64,000 nt of DNA from Pseudofabraea citricarpa (lineage: Eukaryota > Ascomycota > Leotiomycetes > Helotiales > Dermateaceae): assembly GCA_029641185.1 (NCBI GenBank), contig JAPWGK010000001.1, positions 2,926,501 to 2,990,500 of the forward strand, written 5' to 3'. The translations under genes and the position numbers were made by a program. The notes beneath the pieces were generated by a model. That model saw only the letters and a program-made list of their open reading frames with translations, did no database searches and was not told the DNA's origin. Shown piece by piece: positions 11,598 through 22,234 of the stretch (position 1 is its first letter; each line of letters starts with the position of its first letter).

Positions 11598-13249
11598 ATG
11601 TCTTCTTCATACCCCTTTCCACATCAATATCCTTTGGGTAATTTGAACAATGGAAGTCATTACTACTCCCTCAGATCTTCCCAAATTGTAGCCCCTGGGC
11701 TTAATCCGACTGTTTTCAGCGACGTCGATTTGTCGGGTTTACCTATCTTCTTATTCTCACCTATGGTTCTTGACATTCTTATGAAAGAACACAACCGACG
11801 TTCTGAATGGAGTCGACTTGGGTTTGGATTTGTTGAACCTGCCTTTGATGATCAAAGAACCTATGCTGGCACCCCTCTACTTGGTTTCGGCTTCCGCCAT
11901 ATCAATCTTTCAGGCTTCCCTGCCTCTCTTTTTTCAAAGGAACTTCTTGATCTCCTTGCTTTGGAATGCCGCCTACGACCTGCTCAATCCCATGTTCAAG
12001 ATTTTCGCCGATTGCTTGATCGACCTCGGCCTTTTAGCAACGGTCGAAATTCTCAGGCTGAAAGCCCGTATTCTGGATCTACTGGTAGCCATACAGCTGG
12101 AGCTGAGTGCGGTTCGTCCAAGTCTGACGACGAGACTCAACCTGGAGATACAGCAGATCCTAGCGAGGATAAGCTTGGATATTACCTATCACGACTAGCA
12201 ATCGAGACAAAGAAGTTGAACGATCTCATCGAAGAGCCTTTACGCTGTCTGTGGTCACAATCCAGTCGAGCTCCACCCAAAAAACCACACTTTTCTAGAG
12301 ATTATACCCTCAAACCCCGTGTGGACAGGATGGAGCAGACAACACAACATCAACAGACCCACAGTGAAGATGCTGACGACGAGTCTTATGGGGATTCTCT
12401 TGATCTTGAACGTGATTTCGATCCTGAATATTTCGGCGGAGACTTAACAGCAGAGCCAGACGCTTTTGACCCCGAATATTATGGTGGAGTCTTGACACCA
12501 AAGCCGGATACTTTCAACACTTGGGACAGAAAGATGGGCAAGCAGAAAGAACGAAGTCAGTCAAACCCATTTCCTGCAAGTGGGTCTAATTATCAACCTC
12601 CAAGTGTTGCAGATGCCGATTCAGTAAGTCTTGCCTTTGCCAATTGACGCGCTTCGCTTTTGACATTTCTCGCATGCTAGTTGTGTTTCTACTGAGATGT
12701 TAAAGTGAATCACCTTCTCACAGTTGATTTTAGGCCAAGTCAGACATCGATGACAAGTACTCAGAACTCCCCTCAAGTAACAATCAAACGGCAGTAGAAA
12801 TCGGGGATCCGCACAGCGAGACGAATTCCGATACCACGTCCCCTTCTACGTTCAAGCACTTACACAAATACCTCTTCAACAAATACACTCAGCTACTCCC
12901 ACACGAAGACAAGAGCGTCATCGGTGCCAAAATCCTCACTGACATCCACTGGCTCAACAACCTTTCACTCACCCGCAACAACTCCCAGATCTGCGCTTCC
13001 GATATCAAGGAGTTCTTTGCTGGCGATAGATTTCCGGCTCCTTACTCGGCTCACATCTTCCAACCTTGGTATCTCGTCTCGGCCCTCTCGGCTAAGTACC
13101 TCGCTTTCTTCACTTTTCTGACCCAGACCGAGGCGACACAGAAGGCGACACAGGATATCAAGTGGTGTAGAGAACGCAACACCGCGGTGGGTGATGGTAC
13201 CATGTTGCTTTTTTGGGGCCTGTCTCCTAGGGATTGGAGGTCAGGGTAA
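11598..13249 (+). CDS. Lineage-specific hypothetical protein, two exons
   Basis: Exons 11598-12623 and 12734-13249 join in phase 0 (GTAAGT donor, TTTTAG acceptor) and encode 513 aa. I recognise no domain. Residues about 35-120 hold a twice-repeated pattern, with VDLSGLPIFLFSPMVLDIL and then INLSGFPASLFSKELLDLL, suggesting an internal duplication of a short helical unit. The middle is acidic and Ser-rich. Around residues 265-300 is another internal duplication, DFDPEYFGGDLTAEPD and AFDPEYYGGVLTPKPD. The C-terminal exon (AKSDIDDKYSELP to SPRDWRSG) is the best-behaved globular part, with TFKHLHKYLFNKYTQLLPHE and several Trp. No signal peptide or membrane segment is seen. The ATG at 11598 follows an A-rich CCAAA context. 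A longer in-frame extension upstream is just leader and repeat. Confidence 0.75.
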
Positions 13250-14051
13250 GGTAAAGAATGGATTTGAGTTGTGATATGGTAATATGGCTGGGTTTTATTT
13301 GAGGAATTCTAGGTGTATCATGGGGGTTTCAAGGTATTTTTAAGTAACTTTGTACTTTGCATGGAATTTAACCCCTAAAGAATGACGGTTTTGTGCTTTT
13401 ACTGCTGCCATTGTAGACATTTTGAAGATGTTGATGGAGGCCAAGCGCCAGTCACGCACGAGAGAGTGATTTCATCATTCATGCTCAGCCTGAACTTCTT
13501 TACAAAACATCTCTTTCTTTTTCAATCCATTTCCAAACAAGGCTCAATCTGCCTGTTTTTTTCTCGATTCTGGCTTTCGGAAAGCCCGATCAGCTACTAC
13601 ATAGCCACTGATGAGTTGCCACCCTCTCTCTACCTCCATTGGCCGAATTTATGCATCATACTGTTGTGCAACAGAACATCAAAAGTTCACAGGCTCCCTT
13701 ACGGTTCGAAGTGTCCAATCGATTCCGCCCGTAAGCCTTACGTTTGAAAACTGCCCAGGCTTTTAGGCACTCGGCAATTTCTCTGTCTCGTGGCTTAGCT
13801 TCACTTTCACCGGTTCTACTACATTCTTCAGATAAGCAGCATCCGCCCTCTAGCATCAAGTTTCTTACATAGAAAGCGAACATTACCTTCGATACCGAAA
13901 ACCCTTCAACTCTACCTGGATCTTACGCGTTCTTTCTCCCAAGAATATTTTGGCTGTAGCCTTATCTCGCCTTTCACTTGCCGCTGTGGCCCAGGAATAG
14001 TCCGCGTGGTGAAGCAAACACTAGCCTTGCCAGGTGAATCTGATTGAAAAC
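13250..14051. other. Intergenic, no gene supported
   Basis: A 121-residue open frame at 13382-13747 has unusual Cys/Phe-rich composition and no splice or domain support. The stretch is read as the 3' region of the preceding gene and the promoter of the ankyrin gene. Confidence 0.4.
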
Positions 14052-17000
14052 ATGGCTTCGGCCTTTGGATTTTCAGTTGGCGACTTCATTGCCGGTATAC
14101 AACTACTGAACAATGTTCGAAAAGCACTGAGCGACTCAAGTGGTTCTGAGGCGGATTTCCGATCCGTTTGGCAGACGCTACAATCTCTCGAGGAGGCTCT
14201 CTGTGCTTCCGAGGTCGTTCAGATACAATGGAACAGCAGCGCCGTGCTTGATCTCGACAGAAAGCGTTCTGTTGCTACAATAAATGCTTTAAATGCTGAA
14301 CGCCAAAAATGTCTCGATTTGGTGCAGAACTTCTCGAGATCGTTACAGCCATACGAAAATGCACTTCTCAGACAGAGCAAACGAACATTTATGAGGACAT
14401 CAAGAAAGATTACATGGTTATATCGAAAGGAGGAGATAGAAAAGTTTAGACGAGACCTGTCTGGGCATCTTTCAGCACTTCAAATGTACACTAATGTTAT
14501 CATGAAGTAAATCGGCCCAAATATGTCGTGTCTGAGCCTTGGCTAACCATATTTCAGAAACCACATGGACATAAACATGAAAGTCGTGCAGATGGAAATC
14601 TCGAACCTGAAAGTGCAATATACGAGTACCAAGATACCATCGAGTCTGGGCTATGCCTGGTCAACATCACCCACCCCTGAAGAAAATGTCATGCTGTTTG
14701 ACGCAGTTGGGAGAAATCTGTTAATTCCAATGCTTTTTGTTGCCTCGCCTGGAGTGAGTACTTCCCACTCAATGGAAAAATTACTTTCGCTGACAATATT
14801 TCAATAGAGATTACATGAACTTTTACGATTGATGTACAAAGGTGTACCTGGGAGCCATCTGATTTTCAGAAGGCGATATGTAATTACCGATGAAGATTCT
14901 GACGGTGCTATATTGGATATGTCTACTTGGACACACAGAATCCGCCCTGGAATGAGATTAGGCGTCAGCGCGATTTTGGATGCTTCCAAATCTTGGAATA
15001 TCCACCAATGCCCAAAATGCAATGAGTCGGTTCTAGGGCATACACTTCCGGGTGAAAGAAAGCGCTGGTAGGAACCAAACCACGATAGCTATTATCTTGG
15101 CTGTTTACTGATTTGATCATAGCGTAAAATGTCAACTGACCTTCCGGATATTTGATCAAGAGAGAATTGTTGAAGAAACCGAGGAGGCCGAAAAAAAAGA
15201 AGAGGCCGAAGACGCTCAAAGCCAAGCACTCAACACAACAAGTCAATTTACTTCAAATCGCCAAGTCCGTCATGACCTTAACGGTCGCCTTTTACCCGGC
15301 ATAAATTTATCGAAGTTCCAAGACGAACTCTACTTCTCCAGGATTCAGTACAACCGCGAAGTTATACGCATAAAAAGACTAAAAGCTCTTGATAGCTCTC
15401 CTATCAGTCCACAGGAGCTTGAAATACATGAGAACATTGACCCTGCTAAGCTGCCACCAATTCATAAAGCAGCGGCCTATGGTCTGGTTACCGAACTTAT
15501 AGATCTTTTGGCATCAAATCAAAATATCGACCTTCCACTTGAAATGGATTATAGCTCAAGATGTCCAGGTTTGGTTCCAACATTTGGATTAAATATCAAT
15601 GGAGCAACCCCATTGCATATTGCTGCCTGGTTTGGGAGAAGAAACGTCATTGAGTTTCTCCTCGCAAAAGGGGCAGATATAATGTCACGGGACAAAAACC
15701 TTCAAGAAGTACTTCATTATGCAATTTCCGGAGAAAGGCAGAACGGGATACCTGGTTTGATAGCGCGTGGTGCTCACGTTGAGTACAAAGACAATAACAG
15801 TTTTACACCATTACATACTGCTGCGGCATGTAGTAACTCAACTCTATTTTGCTTGCTTCTTGAACATGATACCGATATCACCTCAACCACCAAGTACGGG
15901 GAGACACCTCTACATATCGCCTCTGAATGCGGAAATGAGGCTATTATCAAGGTTCTTCTAGAGGAGGAGGCCGATATAACAGCCAAAACCATCTCTGGGG
16001 AAACAGCCTTACATTTAGCTGCGAGTAATAACCAATCAGCTGTACTAAAACAGTTACTTGCGCATGGAGCAGACTATAACGTTTTTGATAAAGATAAAGA
16101 TACTCCTTTGGGTCTGGCAGTCTTCAATGGTCATAAAGAGGCTGTTGATATCCTTCTCAAAGCCAGGGCAGACCCAAACACCTACAATTCAGCGAATTAC
16201 ACACCCCTGCACTACGCATCGATATTCAAGCATCTTTCTATCGTGAGGATGCTACTCGATTACGGTGCAGAAGTTAATGTTTCATGTGATTCAAAAAAGA
16301 CTCCTTTATATCTTGCTGCTGATGCAAACGATCAAGAGGTTGTCCAACTACTTCTAGATGCTGGTGCAGATACGAACGTCTGCGATAATATTCACGATAC
16401 GCCTTTACTCATCGCTGCAGATAACGGAAATGAAAATATTGCTCAGATATTGATTACTAAGGGAGCGAAAGTAAATCTCTCCAACCAATTCGGGCTTACT
16501 CCACTCCATGTAGCTGCTATTTCAAAACACTCAAACCTAAAAATCGTCCAAGAACTATTAAAAGCAGGCGCAGATATTAATTGCCAAAACCAGTACGGCA
16601 ATACACCTCTCCATTTAGCTTGCTGGAAACAGGACTTAAGCCTAAAAATCGTCCAAGAACTATTAAAAGCAGGCGCAGATATTAATTGCCAAAACCAGGA
16701 CGGCAATACACCTCTCCATTTAGCTTGCTGGAAACAGGACTTAAGCCTAGAAATCCTCCAAGAACTATTAAAAGCAGGCGCAGATATTAATTACCAAAAC
16801 CAGAACGGTAATACACCTCTCCATTTAGCTTGCTTGAATGGCCATCTCCATATTATAGAGGTCTTACTTGGTCTAGAGGGCCATGATCTTAACGCTAAAG
16901 GATACATGGGGGCCACCGCCTTACACTACGCTTCGCACAAAGGCTTCGATGAGATTGTGAGAATTCTTCTATCAGCAGGATCAGATGTTAATATTCGCGA

Positions 17001-17754
17001 TAATTATGGGAATTCTCCACTTCATATAGCTGCGTGTTCTGGTAGACTGGAAAGTGTGAAGCTTCTGCTTAATCAGGATAGTAGTTATACAGATGCACAG
17101 AATAACTGGGGATTCACAGCCTTACACTACGCTTCGCACAAAGGCTTCGATGAGATTGTGAGAATTCTTCTATCAGCAGGATCAGATGTCAATATTCGCG
17201 ATGATGATAGGAATTCTCCACTTCATACAGCTGCGTTTTCTGGTAGACTGGAAAGTGTAAAGCTTCTACTGAATCAGGATAGTAGTTATACAGATGCACA
17301 GAATGACTGGGGATTCACAGCCTTACACTACGCTTCGCAAGAAGGCTTCGATGAGGTTATGAGAATTCTTCTATCAGCAGGATCAGATATCAATATTCGC
17401 GATGATGATGGGGATTCTCCACTTCATATAGCTGCGCATTTAGGCAAGCTGGAAATTGTGAAGCTTCTGCTAAAGCATGATAGCTGTCAAATAAATGCTC
17501 AGTGTAATGCAGGCTGGACAGCTTTGCACGAGGCATCAGATGAAGGGCACGATTCGATTGTTGACCTGCTTGTTCACAGCGGTTGTGATGTCTTTAAAAC
17601 CACCAACAAAACAAGCGCAACAGCTCTAGGCTTGGCGAAAGATAAGGGATTTACTGCGATCTGTGATATACTTGAGCGGGCTATGTCTGGAATGGAGTAT
17701 CAGGATCCTGATGTGCAGGTTAAATTTCAGAAGGAAGGAAAATCTTCTGTGTGA
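14052..17754 (+). CDS. STAND-like N terminus, ubiquitin-like domain and ankyrin repeat protein
   Basis: Four exons (14052-14506, 14558-14753, 14808-15067, 15123-17754) join in consistent phase and encode 1180 aa. The N terminus (ASAFGFSVGDFIAGIQLLNN) is the type found in fungal STAND/NLR-like proteins. It is followed by a helical region to about residue 150. Residues about 195-270 resemble the fungal ubiquitin-like domain that usually follows this N terminus (DAVGRNLLIPMLF through HELLRLMYKG to RPGMRLGVSAIL). Next comes a Cys pair, CPKC and CVKC, which could bind zinc, then an acidic E/A-rich linker. From about residue 430 to near the end are about 20 ankyrin repeats with typical TPLHIAA and LLLxxGAD motifs. 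There is no NACHT or NB-ARC domain between sensor and N terminus. It is likely an intracellular recognition or scaffold protein. A role in self/non-self recognition is inference. Several ankyrin units are nearly identical tandem duplicates. Confidence 0.88.
16537..16850 (+). repeat. Three 105-bp in-frame ankyrin duplications
   Basis: Units start near 16537, 16642 and 16747 with CCTAAAAATCGTCCAAG or a near variant. The period is exactly 105 bp (35 codons), so the reading frame is kept. The copies differ at only a few positions. Confidence 0.95.
16917..17510 (+). repeat. Three 201-bp in-frame double-ankyrin duplications
   Basis: The segment TTACACTACGCTTCGCA starts at about 16921, 17122 and 17323, a period of 201 bp (67 codons, two ankyrin repeats). 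The first two units are almost identical at DNA level, including silent sites, so the duplication is recent or the units are being homogenised. Confidence 0.95.
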
Positions 17755-18082
17755 TACTGGTGGTTCCGTGTCCTGGGTTCGCGTTCTTTAAGCTCTGTGG
17801 AAGATAAGTAGCAATGAAATAATATTTAGGTCTCCATCCTCAGATTTATACCTTTGCAGATGCTGCGAAGATCAAGCGTGTGACGATTGTCACTTATCTT
17901 TAGGTTGTTAGTCACGATTGTTTGACGAGGCACATTAGCGACGAGATTTTATTTCCTTATGCATCAAAGCCACAAGGTAGGCGACCAGAGCATTAGAAGT
18001 CCTTATCCAGATCAAATTGAGTGAGCATTCCCATTGGTAAATCATATTAAAAACAGATTATTTTGGCAAGTAGCTACAAAGA
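17755..18082. other. Convergent intergenic region
   Basis: The 3' ends of the ankyrin gene (+) and tyrosinase gene (-) face each other here. No gene or notable repeat is seen. Confidence 0.5.
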
Positions 18083-19338
18083 TTATTTAGTCAGATCTTC
18101 ATACTCATAACAGAATACTGGACCCCGTGTTGGCAGTGCTTGTTTTAAAGTGATATTTCCAGCCACTTTTCCCATGTTAATCTTGAAATCTAACGTCACA
18201 TTTTGTCCACTGTAATCGAAAGGCGCGATGGGACCTCCGACTTCATTCTGCCGGGCTGGAAGATCATATGACTGCCACAGAGTAAACAGTCTATCAAGGT
18301 TTCCATGGTGAAGGTAGAAAATGGGATCTTTCATGATCTGTCAGTATGTTACCATATCTATTAATTTGAAAAAAGGACAGACCTCCGGGGCTATTATACG
18401 CATCTCCCATCGTCCCCAAAACACCACCGACTCCAAAATGGCCACTTCCATGAATATTAGGCGTGTCGAAACTCGGTACATTCTCAATTGCTCTCGCGAA
18501 AGTCGTATAATCAGGTTGTGCCAAAACATGATTTACTAGATCTTGCTGCACCCATACGTTCATAATCGTTGGTACAAAATCTCGAGTTAGACAATGCGGT
18601 TCTGGGTAGTTGACTTTGAAGGTTGGGTATGTGAATGGTCCATCGGCAACACAACCACCACCGGTACCGCCGCTTATATTGAATGGATTCGTCTCTGGAG
18701 TACGTTCAACGTATGGTCCATTGCCGCCAAATCCTGTATCAGGGTCGAAGACGGGACTGTCAAATACGGACATGCTGCTTGCATTGGAGGATGCGTCGAG
18801 CGACCAGTTCCAGTATCTGAGGCCAATCAGATATGGTGAGGACTTCAAGAGGCAAATTAACTCACGGTTGTCCCCCGGTATACCCGCATTCTTCCCTCAG
18901 AGTTTTCTCATACTCGGCAACGAAATATCGATGCCAGAGAATGAAATGTCCCTACGTTGGAATCAGATAAGCACCTCAAAAGGGCTTCCCTTGCTTTTTC
19001 TGAAAACATACAACCCAATGGATATTTGGAGTCTGGTTATTATGCACTGCGTGCAAATCATCAAATCGATTTACCGTGCCAGGAATTCCAGAAATAGCAG
19101 GCTTAGTCGTAATGCACAGTACAGCATCGATGTAGGATTTCTTCTCAACGGCGGATAATGTTCTCCTGAGATTGATATTAGGTATGTCTCACCGCACTCC
19201 AAGCTGACTGGAGAGGTAATTTTACCATTCTTTTCTTATCGCGGGGCTGTGACATTTTCCTGCAGTTGACTTCTCGTAAGCCGCGGCCAGAGCTACTAAG
19301 TGCCCTATAGCGAAAGCTAGGAAGGCGAATAGCTTCAT
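18083..19338 (-). CDS. Secreted tyrosinase-like copper oxidase
   Basis: Type-3 copper proteins of this family oxidise phenols and often act in pigment or secondary metabolism. Five exons on the minus strand fit in phase: 19338-19226, 19165-19012, 18951-18866, 18816-18383 and 18327-18083, giving 343 aa, the usual length of short ascomycete tyrosinases. Residues 1-21 (MKLFAFLAFAIGHLVALAAA) are a clear signal peptide. The CuA site has His in DLHAVH, NIH and HFILWHRYF (about residues 76-99). The CuB site has HGSGH and SPGDPIFYLHHGNLDRLF. The last intron uses an acceptor ending ATGAAAG, which restores the conserved SPGDP sequence; the nearer CAG acceptor would shift the frame. There is no C-terminal lid domain, so it may be active without proteolysis (inference). 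The substrate is unknown. Confidence 0.92.
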
Positions 19339-20274
19339 TTTAAACGATTTGCATATCCCACGTAGAAGAATCGGTCCTGAAAGTTCTTTTTGTGGGGAAA
19401 CTGCAATGTTTAATAGACATATTTCCTTGGAAATATTTCTTCCCTTTTTGAACTCAGAGCCGATAACGGGTCAGATGGCACGATTAGCTGCAGATTCGTT
19501 ACGTGGACATGAATCTAGAATTACAGGTTGCAATTTTTCAGTTGTTCGGATTGGTTAGGTAGATGGGGGTTATGCAGTCATCACTTGCTGTAGGGCAGAA
19601 GTGCCCTTGTCTTGCATTAGATTCATGTAGTTGAGAATCGCAACGGTCTTTTCAGGATGTCTACAAACATCTCGAACGTGGACAAAATCCTATGATTTGG
19701 TTATGATGAAATTTGTAGCACATATACTTTATTCTTTTTGATCTACCAGGAGTTGATTGATGTTTCTTGAGTGACAGATAAATCCGAATGGACATGGATG
19801 CCATGATCCCCGCAAATGCAACCATGTATTCTTGGCGAGCGAGTGGTCCGTTGTCCCTATACCCTGTCCCCAAGAACCATGTAACTTAGCCCAATAATTG
19901 ACACTTTGATGTTCAGAGGGAATCTCCAGTTATTTTCTGTTTCGCCCACACGTGAGAAACGCTGGGTATCACAGTAATGATTCCCAGGCTTGGTCCAGGA
20001 TAACTGTCGCCAGCATCTGGAGAAATGCTCCGGATACGCCTCGTGCCGCCGACTGGCTCATGCACCCTGGCCCTAATAATGGAGAAGTAAAAACATGACC
20101 AGACCTCCAATTTTAGATTGATCTCAGGGGACGCCCTGCCGAATGCTTGTTCGAATTTAGATATGGTTGAATGGTTCGATTCGAAGATGCAGTGCGACCT
20201 GCAGGCTGCGCACCGAATAACGTTCCTCTCTGTCGCATTCATCACACCCGACCTGCCCGATTGGCAGTTGGTCT
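19339..20274. other. Intergenic, with a possible coding remnant
   Basis: No intact gene is recognised. On the minus strand a frame at 19913-20245 begins 30 bases after the SET-gene stop and reads VIRCAACRSH then STISKFEQAFGRASPE. The CxxC and ISK pattern recalls the first half of a Yippee-type zinc domain, but the second CxxC expected of the family is missing. It could be a decayed fragment or chance. Confidence 0.25.
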
Positions 20275-21342
20275 TCAGATGGGGAAAGACTCTGTGCTTT
20301 TAACATCCGTCTTTCCCTTCATTTCCCTGACGAGTTTCAAACTGTCTTGATAGAGCGGATGGTCTGTACCCAGGCAATCCTTCTCTATCTCCAGTCCCTT
20401 TTCAGCACAACTTAAGGCCTCTTCGGATTGGCCAAGCAATCCATTCAATCTTGCAGCTTCTAAGTACCTATGTTTTGCCAGCATCAGGGAGAACACAAAA
20501 AAAGTACAGAAAGAAAAGAAGAAAAATACTCACATTGTTGCAACTTCACGACCGGCAATGCCCTCTCCCTCGAGAAGGCTTATGAACAGCCGAATAACGC
20601 GTAACTCCTCTTCTGGGTTCTGGATATTACCCGACCCAGAGAGTTCAGCAAAAGTACGCAATACGTCGTGCATTTTTGACCGACTCTTCTCGCCCTCTTG
20701 GCCAGCAGATGAGGTCAAATCACATGCAGGGCAATCGCACGTAAAAGTATAGCCGCTCAAAAGGCTGCTTTGTCTTGAAGCTTGGAGAGCGCCATGCTCA
20801 CGCAGATAATTGAGGGTAAGCTCCTCATCCACTTGAATATCCCTGATGGCGTGTACATTGAACTTGCTAAGCACATCATGAAAATTTCCTTGTGCATTCG
20901 GAATGCAGGAATGATTGATGCGTGAAATACCAGGGAAGACAGCTTGTTGGAATTGAGCAGTTCTTCCCAGGTTGAATGCGTTGCTGCGGAAAATGTTGAG
21001 CACAGCTACATGCTCTTTCACAGAACGAGGTCTTGGCATTGAAAAGGAACCTTTGCCCCCTAATTTCGTTTTCAGATCAGAAAAGGTCTGCTTGACGATA
21101 TACCAGAATGCTAAGTTCCATCTCATTACTGCCATTTCTTTAGTAGGGTTTGAAGAGAGATCGAGGAGTCTTGTCCGGTCTTTGAATGAGAGTTGTCTAG
21201 TTGCCCTGTATAAGGCGCTGGTGTCTTGATCTTGGAGAATTGCGAGAAGTGGTCGTTCTGAGAAGATGCGAGTGCCACGGGGAATGAAGCTTTTGGCGAA
21301 GACACCAAGGCCTTTTGCGCCTGCGACGCGCACCTCCCACAT
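20275..21342 (-). CDS. SET domain-containing protein (SMYD/SET5-like)
   Basis: Two exons, 21342-20534 and 20467-20275, give 333 aa. It is a SET-family candidate lysine methyltransferase of the fungal class without an obvious MYND finger. The N terminus WEVRVAGAKGLGVFAKSFIPRGTRIFSE is the SET-N strand. The catalytic core holds RINHSCIPNA (SAM and knot motif) and ELTLNY. The post-SET motif TCDCPAC is present. After the intron, the C-terminal 65 residues resemble a TPR-like helical pair (YLEAARLNGLLGQSEEALSC). This layout is common in ascomycete SET proteins found outside chromatin complexes. Whether it modifies histones or other proteins cannot be told. Start: ATG Trp Glu Val, with no in-frame ATG nearby upstream. 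Confidence 0.88.
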
Positions 21343-22234
21343 TGTAGAGAGGAAGGGATGTCCTGTAAGTATGACTGTGGTTGGCTGGCAAAACGTGTCG
21401 TGATGAAAGAATGCTGTTTCGAGAAAGCATTGATGGTTCCTCTGGCACCCCTATTCCGGCCGAGAAAAACCCAGGACTCGTAACGCAATAATGTATACAC
21501 TTTTTATTTTGTTTTTTATTTTGTTAGTTGAATCTATATGTAGGTGAAGGTTGTGTTTTCATTCATATCAAACTAAGGAACAATATACTCATCGGGGTAT
21601 TGTTGATATTGATAGCTGACTCGCTTGGCAGATGGCTTTCTAAGTGAAGCGAGCTCTTGCAAGTGGTTGAGATATACAAGCAGCTTCATATAAAAGAGTG
21701 AAGCTTCTACGTTTTGTATGGCTTCTTGAACTACGAATAAGCAACTTTTGATTCCCAATAACCTTTAGACATCACATGGCGCTGCTTGTACCGATGATTT
21801 ATCATCAAATCTATGTAGGTTTAGTTGAATTTAATTTCATCTGTACCCCTCAGAGAAACTGAAATGAATCATTTCCAGAGGGGCCCAATCAAGCACCTTA
21901 TCACTTCAACTGCTCAAAGGTAAATGCAACTTTACCCCTGAGATGATCATGTGACACCGGCAGATATTCCACGGCCTAACCGAGGAAGGCAAGTCAACTG
22001 GGATCGACATAAACTTCCGCATAAAAGAACGTTACTTCACGGTTAATCATGTCATGGTACAACCATGCATATGCAGAGGAACCAAGATAAGCTTTCAACT
22101 GATTGTCTACGTAGGTGACCCCGCGCGAGATGTTCTCCATCATGGTCTTATTTAAAGTCGGGAGTCCCGGATGTTGTGACGATACTCTTGTCTGCATTCT
22201 ACACTCTTTTCCGTTCGTTTAGACAAAGAGAATC
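21343..22234. other. Divergent promoter region of the SET and GH92 genes
   Basis: No gene is supported. A 67-aa minus-strand frame at 21994-22197 overlaps the likely GH92 promoter and shows no domain. The sequence is moderately AT-rich, with no strong repeats. Confidence 0.45.

Noticed and set aside
21994..22197. 67-aa minus-strand frame upstream of GH92
   Set aside because: Lies in the presumed GH92 promoter; no homology pattern or supporting signals.
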